A stretch of DNA of 64,000 bases, taken from Blepharisma japonicum (lineage: Eukaryota > Ciliophora > Heterotrichea > Heterotrichida > Blepharismidae). The stretch lies in the NCBI GenBank assembly GCA_949751835.1, contig CATKHK010000053.1, positions 124,001-188,000 of the forward strand, in the 5' to 3' direction. The translations under genes and the position numbers were made by a program. This document shows, one piece after another, positions 1 through 13,194 of the stretch (its first letter is position 1; each line of letters starts with the position of its first letter). The notes under the pieces were generated by a model. The model had not been told where the DNA came from. It was given only the letters and a program-made list of their open reading frames with translations, and made no database searches.

Positions 1-1552
1 TACAATTTTGCATGAGGCATAATACAAAGCTCCTGGCCCTTGTGGATTACTTGAGTCAAGAAGAGTATAAGTATTTTTGCTTATGTCGAGTAGTCACAAT
101 TCATCAGAAGGGCCAGAAGCTGTCATGCCTCCATATAAAATAATTAGTGACTCTATAGCTGCTAAACAAGCTCCTTCTCTTGGACTTGGAGGCGAGGTTG
201 GGTTTTGCACAAAATACCATTGTGAAGTGCCAATATGGAACATATACAAATCATTCAAATATCCTGAATTTCCATGCCCACCTCAGACTGCTATAACTCC
301 TGAGTTTTCAGCTGAAGCAAATCCATACCTTGGTGATGGTGCATTTCCTGCAGCTTCAATGCTTTTCCATTTCTCATTAATTGTATCATAAGCTCAAAAA
401 TCATTAAATAATTCTCCACTTTCTCCTAAGCCTCCAAACAAGTAAAGTTTTTCGCCTATTGGATGCATAGTATGAAGCATTCGGGCGCTTGGAGATAGAT
501 TTTCATCATAATACCCATATTGAGTTGGCGGAGATACAGATAAATCAAATATTCAAAAAGCATTGTGAAAGCCTTCTTCTTTAAAGCCAGCAAAAATATA
601 AAGTTTTGATTCAAATAGTGTAAATCCGTAATCATTGTTTGATAAATTGACTTCATCTATTTTGTATCAATTATGATTTGTATCAGATAGATTTATTTTA
701 TATCATTCAGAATTTTGGTCATTTAATTTCATTGATCAGCCAGATAGCATATAGAGATGAGTGCTAAAAATAATGCAGCCATGCAAATATCTGCTTGTAT
801 ATGTTTTTGAAGAAGAGATATTGACTCATGCTGAAAGATCTAAATCGTATTTATAAAATCCATCAATATATGGATTTACTTCTAAAGGAGCTTGTCCTCC
901 TGCAATATATAAGGCTTTGTTGTAATAAGCCATGCAAGGACTTTCTAATTTTGGAGGTATGTCGCCGTTACTTGGCATCATTGTTCACACCCAGCTGCCT
1001 GTATCAAGCCTATATAATTTTTACACATATAAATGATTGTCAAATCCTATAGAAGACGACCCACCAAAAACAGCGAATTTCACGACCCCATTTTCTGTTC
1101 AGGAACTATACCCAAAATTAACCCTGGGTAGCGGGATATCTCCAGTTGCTGAAATTTTGGTTCAAGTTAGTCTAATTGCATGGAAGCTTCATATATCATT
1201 TAACGGGCCATAAGTACTCATCCCTCCAAAGATATAAAATAGGTAACTATCTTGATTATTTCATGACCCTCCTCCATACCTACCAACTAATTTGAATTTT
1301 ACCAGGATAAAATGAATCTAAAGGAACGAGCTTTGACCATGTTTCATTATTTGTCTGGAAAGCCCAGATATCATTGAAAACATCAATTGGGCTTTGCAAG
1401 CCTCCATAAGAGAGTGTAAGATTTAAATTTGGGAAGCTCTGCATTAATGGTAGCATTCTTTTATCAGGTGGAGGATTTGTTGATGGGATTCTTTCAATTA
1501 AAAGTGATAAAGAATTCTTGATGAAGAGTAGGATAAAGAAATAAACTATCAT
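1..1552 (-). CDS. Kelch-repeat surface protein, copy 1 (3' end outside window)
   Basis: This is the first of six tandem paralogues, cut by the window edge so that only about 507 N-terminal residues are visible. It starts with a hydrophobic signal peptide (MIVYFFILLFIKNSLSLL) followed at once by the family motif IERIPSTNP. Kelch motifs follow (YGG/FGG strands spaced about 45-60 residues apart with W and P-x-R turns). Two introns restore the frame: 1287-1302 (16 nt) and 1010-1024 (15 nt). Tryptophans are encoded by both TGG and TGA. By comparison with copies 2-4 the missing part should hold more kelch motifs, a GCC2/GCC3 Cys-rich block and the membrane segments. Kelch motifs fold as beta-propellers that bind proteins or glycans. 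A cell-surface role is inferred from the signal peptide; the ligand is unknown. Confidence 0.85.
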
Positions 1553-1851
1553 TATTTAATATTATTTTATTAAATTCTAAGAAACTTGAAAGTAAGCTAA
1601 ACTTGTAAAGATATGTATCAATAGAGTCTTAACAATTAATAAACAATTGATTTATATCAAAGTATTAAATTTTGAATTTGAGGTATGGAAAAATTGGTAG
1701 TTTCAAAATAAATGCAACCGAAATTCCATTTATAAGATAAGTTTATTAATTTTGATTTTCTTTCATAATTTAAAATTATGATTAAATTACTCTTTAAATG
1801 ATAATTATTAAATCTTATTAAGCGCTGATGTGCGAAGCAAGCTTTAAGTTT

Positions 1852-4800
1852 TTATATATAGCTACGAGTTAAAGGAGAATCAGAAATTGAATACGTGTAA
1901 TCTCGTTTAGTCTGCGATGTCTCAAGTGGTAACTCTTCATAGGATTGGAAAATTATTTTTGAATTATTCTTTGCAATTGCAAAAGGCGATTTTTGTAAAT
2001 ATTTAGCTTCAATATCATTTCATTTTTTCTCCACAATTTGCATGACTCCTCCTATACTGCTCATAAGGCCAAATATTGAGCCTAATAAAGAGCTTAGTAA
2101 AGCAGTCGAAGTTTGAATTATGCTCCTTTTAGTTACTAATCCATTTAATGCTTTATTAAATTCGATTGTAACATATGAGTTATATGCTATTCCGACTCTG
2201 TTTATGGCTTACTCATTTGTTTTGTGCATTGAGCCAAGCAATGAATCCTGATCTAATGATATATGAAAGCCAGTAAAAGAAACCCCATCTTTCTCATCCT
2301 TGAATCACTAAATATAAAATACAGAAGGGATTAGCGAAAAATAAATTGTAGTTGGATTTACGCCTAGAAAAATATAATCTTTATTTGGGTATACTGTTGT
2401 TTCTATGCTGCTGATTTTGTTTGGAATTGATGAGGTAGAGTTTATTTGGACACGAAATCCTGATGTAAATCCATTTGTATTGATCATATGATAATTCAGT
2501 TGTCCTTGATTCGGAACTTTACAATCATTGCATTCAATTGAAACTATACAGTCCTCTTCATTTACATATTCGCAAGTTATACCGCTTCAATGGCCAGATA
2601 TATTATAAATTGTATAGCCAATTTCTGAAGAGCATTTATCATCCTTTAAGCAATTCCCTCCATAATGCATAAGAGTAGTCTTGATTTGAAAATTTCCTTC
2701 AAACTAAATATTCATTACTTCAGTCATACCATCGAGAACTACCAAAGGAATCATGCTTTTCAACTCCAAAATATTGTTCATTGCGTAATTAACAATTACT
2801 TCAAGCATAATTATTATTGCCAGGATAATAAATATGATAGTGAACGCTCCTCCAAATTTTGTTTTTAATAAGTACATTGCTTTTCCTATTGTGTTATTAT
2901 GATAAGTCGTGTATAAATCAATATTAACAAGAAGACTACTATTGGATTTTGATGCCACTACTGCAGTGATAATAATAAATCCAAGGAGGCCTAATATTAT
3001 TTGTATTGAAAGAACTGCAGTATTAGCATCTTTCATGTCAGCTTTATAATTAGTTGGCTGATATGACATGTCACTTTCATTTACATCAGTGGCTTCATGA
3101 GATATGCTTCCTGCTTTGCATGAAGATGAGCTTGGGCAATCCAGACATTCAGCTGCCCCTTCAACATTATTGTAAGTATCTTCTTCACATGGATAACAGC
3201 TATCACCTGAATTAGAGCCATAATTCGGATTGTAGTACCCTTTCCTGCATTTTGTGCATTCTTTTGCCCCAAAATCCTCACTGTATGTGCCAGGAGGGCA
3301 TACTTCGCATTTCTCTGATTGATAAGTTCCAGGACTGCAAATCCAATAGCTATCATAATCGAGGTGAATTCTATAAAATTTATTAGTAGGAATTCCCGGT
3401 TTTATAATTTCGCCAACTGCACTCCCTCCCCCATGAATATAAAAATAATTCTGATAATAGGCGTATGCAAAGGAATATTGATATTCTTCTAGGCTCCCTA
3501 TCTGAACGAACTTATTAGAGGTAGTATTCAAATAAAAAATATCTTTGCTTTGGCTAGTGCTATACAGCTGCCCGCCAACCACAAGCACCCTATTATTAAC
3601 TTTTACAACGCCGGCAAGAGATCTGGCTCAAGTTTGGTACTTTTTATAATTATTTACATTTGTCCAAATGCTTTTAGAAAAATTATATTTAAAGACTTCA
3701 CCGAGTGAAAGCTCATTTCTCATTCCAAACATAATATAAAGCTCATAATCTTTGGTGAGTACACAGGAAGCATAACTCAGAGCTCCTGGACCATCATAAT
3801 TCCCTGATTCTATAAGAGTATATTGCTCTATTTCTGCATCATAAAGTCAAAGCTCACTAGAAAGCCCAGCAGAAGTCATGCCTCCGTAAATAGCAATTAA
3901 CTGTCCATATACTGCAAGGCAAGCACCTTGCCGTGGACTTGGGATTTTTTCAGAGTGGCCTCATTGATAGAAAGTATTTGTTGCGAAATCGTATGTATAA
4001 CCATCATTAAGTAGGCCATTAGAGCCAATCCCACCCCAAATCATCATTACATCAGAATATGATGAAGAGGCATAGCCATACCTTCCTGTTGGACTAGCAC
4101 CTGAAGGTCTAAGGGCTTTCCACTTATCTTTATCACAATCGAATGCTCAAAAATCATTATATATATGTTCATTTTCCCCAATTCCTCCGAATAATAAAAG
4201 ATATTTTCCAACAGATTGCAGTTGATGATACATTCGAGGGTCTGGAGCGGTTTCTTGATCATAAATTTGCAATCCTACTGGATTTGTTTGTAAGTCACAT
4301 ATTGCAAAATTATTTACGATCTCTTCTAAACTGCTTCTGTATCCTCCAAAGATATAAATTTGTGAACCAATTATCACAGAACCATAGCTATCTACCTCAT
4401 AATCTGTTTGATTCAATTCAACTTTTGACCAATCGTAAAGTGGATCATTTAGGCTCAGCTTATATCATTCAGGATCATCTTCATTATCTAAATCGCCTGG
4501 CAACAGATAGATCTCGTCATTATAAATTCACGATTTTGACATATATCTCGCTGGATAGTTATTTTTCGATGTTAAATTTTTCCAGGTTCTAGAACTCAAG
4601 TCATATTTATAAAATTCTCCCACTCCTGTGATAACAGCATATAATGCATTATTTTGATATAAAATATTTGGATAAAAAGGTGTTGGAGGAATATCTCCAT
4701 GCTGATCCAGTTTGGTTCAAGCTCATGAGCCTGTATCAAGTCTATCTAAATTTTACATAAATAAATCGTTATTTAGTCCTGAAGTCGTTTGGCCTCCAAA

Positions 4801-5283
4801 AACAACGAAATATGAAATATCATTTTCAACTCATGAAGTGTAGCCAAATAGAATCCTGGGATCAGGAATGTTACCAGAGGTTTCAATTTCTTCTCATAAT
4901 GATCTTGAAAGATTAAAACACCATATGTCATTCAAAGGACCATATGATGTTCCTCCTCCAAATATACAGAAGGTTGAAGAACTTTGCAAGGCAAACGATC
5001 CTCCACAATATCGAGCAACTAAATAGAAGATACCTGGAAATTTATTATCATAGGGAGATATTTTTTCTCAAAGAGAATCAATGATGCTAAAGCTTCAAAG
5101 GTCGTTGTAGGAATCTGATGAGACTAAGTAGCCTCCAAAAAGTACAAAAATATTTAAATCAGGAAAGCTTTCCATCAAAGACATCTGACGAGGTGCAGGA
5201 ATAGGATTTGTAGAGGGAATCCGCTCAATGGTTATAGCTATAATTCCTTGAAGAAAGATCAAAAACTGATACTTTTTTAGCAT
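1852..5283 (-). CDS. Kelch / GCC2_GCC3 membrane protein, copy 2
   Basis: Complete copy of 1118 residues. In order: a signal peptide (MLKKYQFLIFLQGIIAIT), IERIPSTNP, about ten kelch-like motifs to roughly residue 600, then a Cys-rich GCC2/GCC3 block (CSPGTY, CPPGTYSEDFGAKEC, GDSCYPCEEDTYNN) like that of ephrin-receptor-type proteins. A membrane segment and a loop with LYTTYHNNTIGKAMYLLKTK follow, then a second membrane segment, a small extracellular Cys-containing domain, a third membrane segment near GSIFGLMSSIGGVMQ and a polar tail. Five 15-nt introns lie at 5019-5033, 4742-4756, 2704-2718, 2308-2322 and 2198-2212. Removing them leaves exactly 1119 codons ending in TAA. TGA encodes Trp repeatedly, including directly after the fourth intron. 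It is probably a cell-surface receptor or adhesion protein; the ligand is unknown. Confidence 0.88.
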
Positions 5284-5734
5284 CTTGTATTAATTTGCGC
5301 TATTTTACTAATAATTAATATTATTTACAATCTTCATTTAATATTATGTTGAATATAAAATCCCAAAATTAATTTGTTGCAGATAATTTGACTAATATGA
5401 AATTTGAAACAATAGAAAATTATTAAGTAAAGACAATATTTAATTAAAGTATTATACTCCTTCTATGAGAATTTTAATTATTTATCAATATAATATTAAT
5501 TAGAATAATAATCTAAGAGTCATTATAATGGTAATGAGCATTTATTTTATAATAAATTTAATATCAAACATATTTGCGAATGTTTAATTCTATTTAAATA
5601 AGTGCTATTTAAATTGAAACTTTAAATAGTTTGGGAAGCCATTATTTGCCAATTCATACGTCACCTAGAATTTAGATGAATATCAATCATTCGTATTATA
5701 TTATTGAAAATTAGATAAACTTATATAATTTGTC
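5284..5734. other. AT-rich spacer between kelch copies 2 and 3
   Basis: 451 bp, very AT-rich, with no open frame or RNA gene I can support. It must contain the promoter of copy 2 and the 3' end signal of copy 3. Copies 1/2 and 3/4 are separated by similar spacers of about 300-320 bp. Confidence 0.6.
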
Positions 5735-8700
5735 CTAGGCTTTTGAATAGCTAAGAGTTAAGCGAGAATCGGTAACAGAGCATGAAGAATCTATCCTAGA
5801 GTGTCTGGCTTGAAAAATTGAATTGTTTTCATAAACTTGTAAGATAGTCTTTGAATTATTCTTAGCAATCGCATAAGGCAATTTTTTAGAATACTTGGCT
5901 TCAATCTCTTTTCACTTTTTTTCTACGATTTGCATGACTGCTCCAACACTACTCATAAGGCCAAACACAGAGCCTAAAAGAGAGCTTAATAGAGCTATTG
6001 GGGTTTGAATCACGCTTCTATTTGTGACTAAGCCATTTAAAGCTTTATCGAACTGAATATTAAGGTATGAGTTATAAGAAATTCCCACCCTGCTTATATC
6101 TTACTCATTTGTCTTGTGCATTGAGCCAAGCGAAGCATCATTATCCAAGGCTATGTGAAAGCCAGTAGAAGAAACCCCATCCTTTTCGTTCTTGTATCAC
6201 TAAATATCATTTACAGAAGGAATCAGTGAAAAATAAATTGTTGTAGGATACGAGCCTAAAAAAATATAATTTTTGTTTGGATAAACTGTAGTTTCCATGC
6301 TGCTGATCTCATCAGGAATTGATGAAGACGAGTTTATTTGAATACGGTATCCGGAGGTGAATCCATTTGAGTTAATCATTTGAAAATTTATCTGTCCTTG
6401 ATTTAGAACGGAACAATTCTTACATTCAATTGAGACTTCACAATCTAATTGGTTCACAAATTCGCATGTTATGCCACTTCAATGGCCAGTTATATTATAA
6501 ATTGTATAGCCAATTTCTGAAGAGCAAACAGTACCGTCTAAGCATCACCCTCCATAATGCATAAGAGTGGTTTTGATTTGAAAATTTCCCTTAAACTAAA
6601 TAAATTTTACTTCAGTCATACTATCAAGAACTACAAGAGGAATCATGCTTTTCAGCTCCATTATGTTATTCATTGAATAAGTAACCATTGCGTCCAGAAT
6701 AATTATAAATGCAAGAACAATAAAAATCAACGTAAATGCTCCACCGAATTTTGTTTTTAATAAATACATTGCCTTTCCTATTGTATTGTTGTGATAAGTT
6801 GTATATAAGTCAATTTTCGCAAGGAAATCTCTGCTGGATTTGAAAATCACAACAATTAAAATAGTAAAGAATCCAATAATTCCTAATATTATTTGTACAA
6901 TAAATGTAGCGGTATTAGCCTGTCCCATGTCAGATTCATAATTTGATGGCTGATAGGATATATCATTTACGCTGATATCGTTGATTTCATAATTTATAGT
7001 CCCTGCTTTGCATGTAGTAGAGCTTGGACAGTCCAAGCATTCAGCTTTCCCTTTCTCTATATTATACGTATCTTCTGGGCATGGATAGCACATGTCGCTT
7101 GAAGATGCACCATAATGAGGATTATAATAACCTTTTCAACACTCTAAACATTCTTTAGCTCCAAGTGTATCGCTATAAGTACCAGGGAGGCATATTTCGC
7201 ATTTATCTGATTTATATGTTCCAGTACTGCAAGCTCAGTAATCATCAAAATCAAGATGAATTCTAAAAAATTTATTTGTTGGAATATTTGATTTGGCAAT
7301 ATCATTAATGGCAGAGCCTCCTCCGTGAATATAAAAATAGTTTTGATAATATGCATATGCAAAAGAATATGCGCATTCTTCTAATTCTCCTATATACATA
7401 AATTCGTTTGAAGTAATATTTAAATAAAATATTTGCTGGTTTTGACTAATGCTTAAAAATTGGCCACCAACTACAAGAACTCTTTCATTCAACTTCACAA
7501 CCCCTGCATATGCTCTGCTTCATTTTGGGTCGTCTCTATTATGGTTGATATCTGTTCAGGTATGTTTTTTAAAGCTATATTTAAAAACTTGACTTAGAGC
7601 ATCCTGCTTTTGCATTCCAAACATAACATATAATTCTAAATGCGAGTTAATGACGCAAGAAGCATAGCTAAGAGACCCAGGACCCTCAACATTTCCTGAA
7701 TCTAGAAGAGTATATTCTTTTGTTGCTGCATTATAAATTCAAAGCTCATCAGAAAGTCCTGCAGAAGTTAAACCTCCATAAATAGCAATTAATTGTCCAG
7801 AGACTGCTATACAAGCTCCTTCTCTTGGGCTCGGAATATTTTCAGAGTGATCTCAAAGATAAAAAGTATTTGTGGTAAGATCATAAGTATAGCCGTCGTT
7901 TAGTAAGCCGCTAGCTCCTATTCCTCCTCAAATCATCATTACATCAGCATTAGACGAAGAGGCATAACCATATCTTCCAGTCGGACTGGAGCCTGAAGGC
8001 CTTAAAGCTTCCCACTTTTCTTTTTTACAATCAAATGCTCACATGTCATTAAGAATTTTTTGATTTTCCCCAATTCCACCAAAGAGTATAAGATATCCTC
8101 CAATAGGCTGAATTTGATGAAGCATTCGAGGATCTGGAGCAATGTCTTTATCGTGCACGATTAATTCTATTGGGGATGTTTCTAGGTTGAAAATTGCTAA
8201 ATTATTTACAACTTCTTTTTGGCTGCTTCTATATCCACCAAATATATAAATTTTTGAATTTAATAATATATACCCATAGCTATCTAAATCATAATCTGTT
8301 TGGTTTAATTCAACTTTAGATCACTCATAAAATGGATCATCTATATCAAGCTTATATCATTCTGAGATATCTTCATTTAAACTGCTTGATCATCCGGGCA
8401 TTAAATATATTTTATCATCGAAAATTAAGGAGTTTGAAAATAATCGGGCTTCATAACTATTTTTTGAGGTTGCATTTGTTCAAATTTCTGTGGTAAGGTC
8501 ATATTTATAAAATTTTCCAATCTCTGTAGCAACTAAAAATAATATATTATTGTGATGCACAATATTTGGGCTATTCACTAAAGGAGGAATATCTCCATAC
8601 TGTTTCATTTTAGTTCAAGTTCATGAAGCTGTATCTAGTCTATTTGAATTTTACTTAAACATTTCATTATTCAGCCCTAACATGGAATTTCCTCCATAAA

Positions 8701-9181
8701 TCACGAAATATAAAACATCATTTTCAACTCATGAAGTGTAGGCAAATAAAACCCTGGAAGAAGGAATTTCTCCTGAAGTTTTAATTTCTTTTCATATTGA
8801 TTCTAAAATGTAAAAGCATCAAATATCATTTAAAGGGCCTGACGCAGAAGCTCCTCCAAATATGCAAAATGCTGAAGAATTTTGCAAAGCGAAAGACCCA
8901 CCACAATATCTAGCAACTACATAAAAAATACCTGGATATTTTTCATCATTTGGAGAATTTTTTTCTCATATAGAGTCAATAAGATTGAAGCTTCACAAAT
9001 CATTATAAGTGCTAGATGGGAGCACGTAGCCTCCATAAAGAACAAAAATGTTTAAATCAGGGAAAATTTCCATTAAACTGAATTGGCGTTCTGTTGGAAA
9101 AGGATTTGTTGAAGGAATTCGCTCAATTACAATAGCTATAATTTTTTGTAAAAGGAATAAAAAGTGACATCTTCTTTTCAT
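5735..9181 (-). CDS. Kelch / GCC2_GCC3 membrane protein, copy 3
   Basis: Complete copy of 1123 residues with the same layout as copy 2: signal peptide, IERIPSTNP, kelch motifs, Cys-rich block (CSTGTYKSDKCEICLPGTY region), membrane segment, a loop with LYTTYHNNTIGKAMYLLKTK, a second membrane segment, a small Cys-containing outer domain, a third membrane segment and a tail ending in SYSKA before TAG. Five 15-nt introns sit at the same positions as in copy 2: 8917-8931, 8640-8654, 6596-6610, 6200-6214 and 6090-6104. The spliced length is exactly 1124 codons. It resembles copy 4 most, for example around the IFYLNITSNEF motif, suggesting a recent duplication. The function is inferred only from the domains. 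Confidence 0.88.
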
Positions 9182-9502
9182 TTAGATTAAATTTTGCTAT
9201 TTATTATAGACTTATTTTTAAGATTAATTCCTGTGATTGGCCAAAAATTATTATTTACTTAAAGTAGTGTATGAATTTTAATTAAGACACAGATGATTCT
9301 GTTTTTAACAATTATTATGGTATTTAAATTTTCCTTTGGTTTAATTATAAAGATGCTCTTTATTAAGCAAATCACCACTTTTAAAGATAAAATAATTCTC
9401 TATAAACATTGAAAATTATAAAGATAAATAGTTAAAATATGTATATAATTTACTATTATTTATTTAAATTGCAATAGCATTGTAACTTAATGTTTTAATA
9501 TT
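9182..9502. other. AT-rich spacer between kelch copies 3 and 4
   Basis: 321 bp of AT-rich sequence without a supportable gene. It lies upstream of copy 3 and downstream of copy 4, so it should hold the promoter of copy 3. Confidence 0.6.
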
Positions 9503-12500
9503 CTAGATTTTGACATTACTCAGTGTCAAGCGTGAATCAGTAATATAGCTTGAAGAATCTATTCTCGAGTGTCTAGATTCAGGCTTATATTTATTTTCGA
9601 AAGCCTGCTTGACCATCATTAAATTCTTTTTAGCAACTGCATAAGGTCTCTTTTTAGAATATTTTTTTTCAATCTCTTTTCAATTTTCTTCAACAGTTTG
9701 CATGATTGCTCCAATACTACTCATAAGACCAAACACAGACCCTAAAAGCGAACTTAATAAAGCAATTGGAGTGAGAATTACATTTCTTTTTGTAACTAAG
9801 CCATTTAAAGCTTTATTCAGTTGCAAATTAAGATATAAGTTATAAGAAATCCCCATCCTGTTTATATCTTACTCGTTCGTTTTATACATTGAGCCTAGTG
9901 AGGTTTCTTTTTCTAAAGATACATGAAAACCAGTAGAAGAAAATCCATATTTCTCATCCTTATATCACTAAAATAGAAAATACAGAAGGAACTAATGAAA
10001 AAAATATTGTCGTTGGGTCTGAACCTACAAAAACATGATTTTTGTCTGGATAGACTGTAGTTTCTATGCTGCTGATTTCATTTGGAATTGAAGAAGTAGA
10101 ATTTATTTGGACATGAAATCCTGATGTGAATCCATTTGAAAAAACCATTTTATAGCTCAATAACCCTTGACTTAAAACTGAGCATTTTCGGCATTCAATA
10201 GAAATTGTGCAATCGACTTGGCTTTCTAATTCGCAAGATATATCACTTCAATGGCCGTTTATGTTGTAAATTGTGTAGCCAATATCTGAACTGCAGTTGC
10301 TACCATTTAGGCAATATCCTCCATAATGTATAAGGGTCGTCTTGATCTTAAAATTTCCTTCAAACTAAATAGATGCTACTTCAGTCATACTATTAAGAAC
10401 AACAAGAGGAATTAAGCTTTTAATCTCCTCAATATTATTTACAGAATAATTCACCAGTATTTCAAGTATAATTATAAGTGCAAGGACAATAAAAATCATG
10501 GTAAACAATCCTCCAAATTTTGTTTTTAATAAATACATTGCTTTTCCTATTGTATTATTATGATAAGTAGTATATAAGTCAATTTTTATAAGAAATTCTC
10601 TACCGGGTTTGAAGATTACAACAATAAAAATAACAGTAAATCCAAGAATCCCTAATATTATTTGTGCAACTAAAACAGCTAAATCTGCATCTTCCACGTC
10701 AGCTTCATAGTTTGATGGCTGATAAGATTTATCATTTTCACTGAGGTCTGCTATTTCATAATTTATAGCCCCTGCCTTACAAGTAGTAGAGCTTGGACAA
10801 TCCAAGCATTTTGTTTGCCCTTCTAAATTATTATAAGTATCTTCTGAGCATGGATAGCACATATCACCTGAGCTCGCTCCATAATTTGGATTATAATATC
10901 CTATTCAGCATCTTAAGCATTCTTCAGCTCCAAAATCCTCATTGTATGTGCCAGGAGGACATATTTCACATTTATCTGATTTATATGTCCCAGGACTGCA
11001 TGCCCAATACTCATCATAATCAAGATGTATTCTAAAAAATTTATTGGTTGGAATTATAGATTTTGCAATTATATTAACTGCAGAACCCCCTCCATGAATA
11101 TAAAAGTAATTCTGATAATATGCATATGCAAAAGAATATGCACACTCTTCTAATTCTCCTATATACACAAATTCGTTTGAAGTAATATTTAAATAAAATA
11201 TTTGCTGGTTTTGGCTGATGCTGAAAAATTGGCCACCAACAATAAGAACCCTTTCATTAATTTTCACAGCACCGCCAAGTGACCTTCCTCAATTTGAATC
11301 TTCCCTATTATTATTGATATCTGTCCAACTATTTTGATTAAAACTGTATTTAAAAACTTCACTTAGAGCGTTTTGTATTTCCATTCCAAGCATAACATAA
11401 AATTCGAAATTTTTTGTGAGAGAACAAGAAGCATAGCTTAGAGGTCCAGGACCATCATTATTTTCTGAGTCTATAAGAGTATATTCTTCACTTGCTGCAT
11501 TATAAACTCAAAGCTCATCAGAAAGCCCTGCAGAAGTCATACCACCATAAAGCGCAACTAAATGTCCATAGACTGCTATGCAAGCTCCTACTCTTGGACT
11601 TGGAACAGTTTCTGAATATTCTCATAGGTAAAAAGTATTTGTTTCAATATCATAGGTATATCCATCATTCAACAAGCCATTAGCTCCTTGCCCACCCCAA
11701 ATTACCATAATATCAGAATAAGACGATGAAGCAAAACCATATCTTCCAGAAGGAGTGGTACCTGAAGGCCTTAAAGCTGTTCATTTTTCTTTATCACAAT
11801 CAAAAGCTCACATATCATTAAATATTTTTCCATTTTCTCCAATTCCGCCAAAGAGCATAAGATATTTTCCAATTGGTTGCATTTGATGAAGCATTCGTGG
11901 ATCTGGAGCGATTTCTTTATCACTTACTGTTGATTCTATTGGAGAAGTGCCTAAATCAAAAACTGCAAAATTATTGACAATTTGTGTTTGGCTGCTTCTA
12001 TATCCGCCAAAAATATAAACCTTTGGAATGCATAATGCATATCCATAGCTGTCCAATTCGTAATCCGTTTGAGTTAATTCTGCTTTTGATCACTCATAAA
12101 GCGGGTTGTTTAAATCAAGTTTATATCATTCAGGATCATCCTTATTTAATTTTAATGAAAATCCTGGCATCAAATAAATTTTATCTTTAAAAACAACTGA
12201 TTTTGAAAATAATCTAGACTCATAGCTATTTTTTGATGTAAAATTTGTTCAAATATTAGTGCTCAGATCATATTTATAAAATTGCCCAATGCTCGAAGCA
12301 ACCAAAAATAATGAATTATTATAATATACGATATTGGGGCTCATAGATGTAGGAGGAATATCTCCATATTGATTCATCTTTATTCAAACTCATGAACTAG
12401 TATTTAGTCTATTTGAATTTTACTTAAACATTTCTGTACTTAACCCTGAAATTGAGTTTCCTCCTAAAATAACAAAATATAATACATTGTTTTCCATTCA

Positions 12501-12950
12501 TGAAGTATAGCCGAATAATAGTCTGGCTGATGGGATTTCTCCTGATGTATCTATTTCTTTTCACAATGACCTTGAATAATAAAAACATCAAATATCATCT
12601 AAAGGGCCAGATGCAGCTGCTCCTCCAAATAAGCAAAATGCGGAAGAGTTTTGCAAAGCAAAAGACCCTCCACAATACCGAGCAACTACATAAAAAATAC
12701 CTGGATATTTTTCATCATTTGGAGAAAATTTTTCTCAAAGAGAATCGATATAATTAAAGCTTCACAAATCATTATAAGTGCTAGATGGAGCCACGTAGCC
12801 TCCGTAAAGAAGAAAAATATTTAAATCAGGGAAGTTTTCCATTAGACTAAATTGACGAGCAGTAGGAATAGGATTTGTTGAGGGAATTCGCTCAACTATG
12901 ATAGCTATAATTTTTTGAAAAAAGAACCAAAAGAGATACTGCTTTATCAT
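9503..12950 (-). CDS. Kelch / GCC2_GCC3 membrane protein, copy 4
   Basis: Complete copy of 1123 residues with the signal peptide MIKQYLFWFFFQKIIAII, then VERIPSTNP, kelch motifs, the Cys-rich block (CSPGTYKSDKCEICPPGTY), three membrane segments and a tail ending in LTLSNVKI before TAG. Introns: 12686-12700, 12409-12423, 10365-10379, 9968-9983 (16 nt, where copies 2 and 3 have 15) and 9858-9872. The extra base in the fourth intron is exactly what is needed to keep the frame, giving 1124 codons. The gene lies about 240 bp downstream (in the minus direction) of the first Rieske oxygenase gene. Confidence 0.88.
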
Positions 12951-13194
12951 TTTCTAAATTATTTTCCACTATTTTATAAAATCATTTTTTATTATTTTCC
13001 TATTGTTATCCTGAAATCTTTAATTGCATTATAAAAAATTGTGCAAATATTATGGCCATAGCATAATATTTTTGATATAAGTAATATATGAAATTTATTT
13101 TAAATTTCTTTTCGATGTTTATATATTAATATTCTTCATTCAATAATTGATTTTTTAATATAAAATCAGCAAAAACAATTTTAAATTAGAGAAA

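Noticed and set aside
2665-2868. Plus-strand ORFs inside the kelch genes (for example here, at 10793-11035, 11492-11683 and 15909-16196)
   Set aside because: They are antisense shadows of the well-supported minus-strand kelch proteins.
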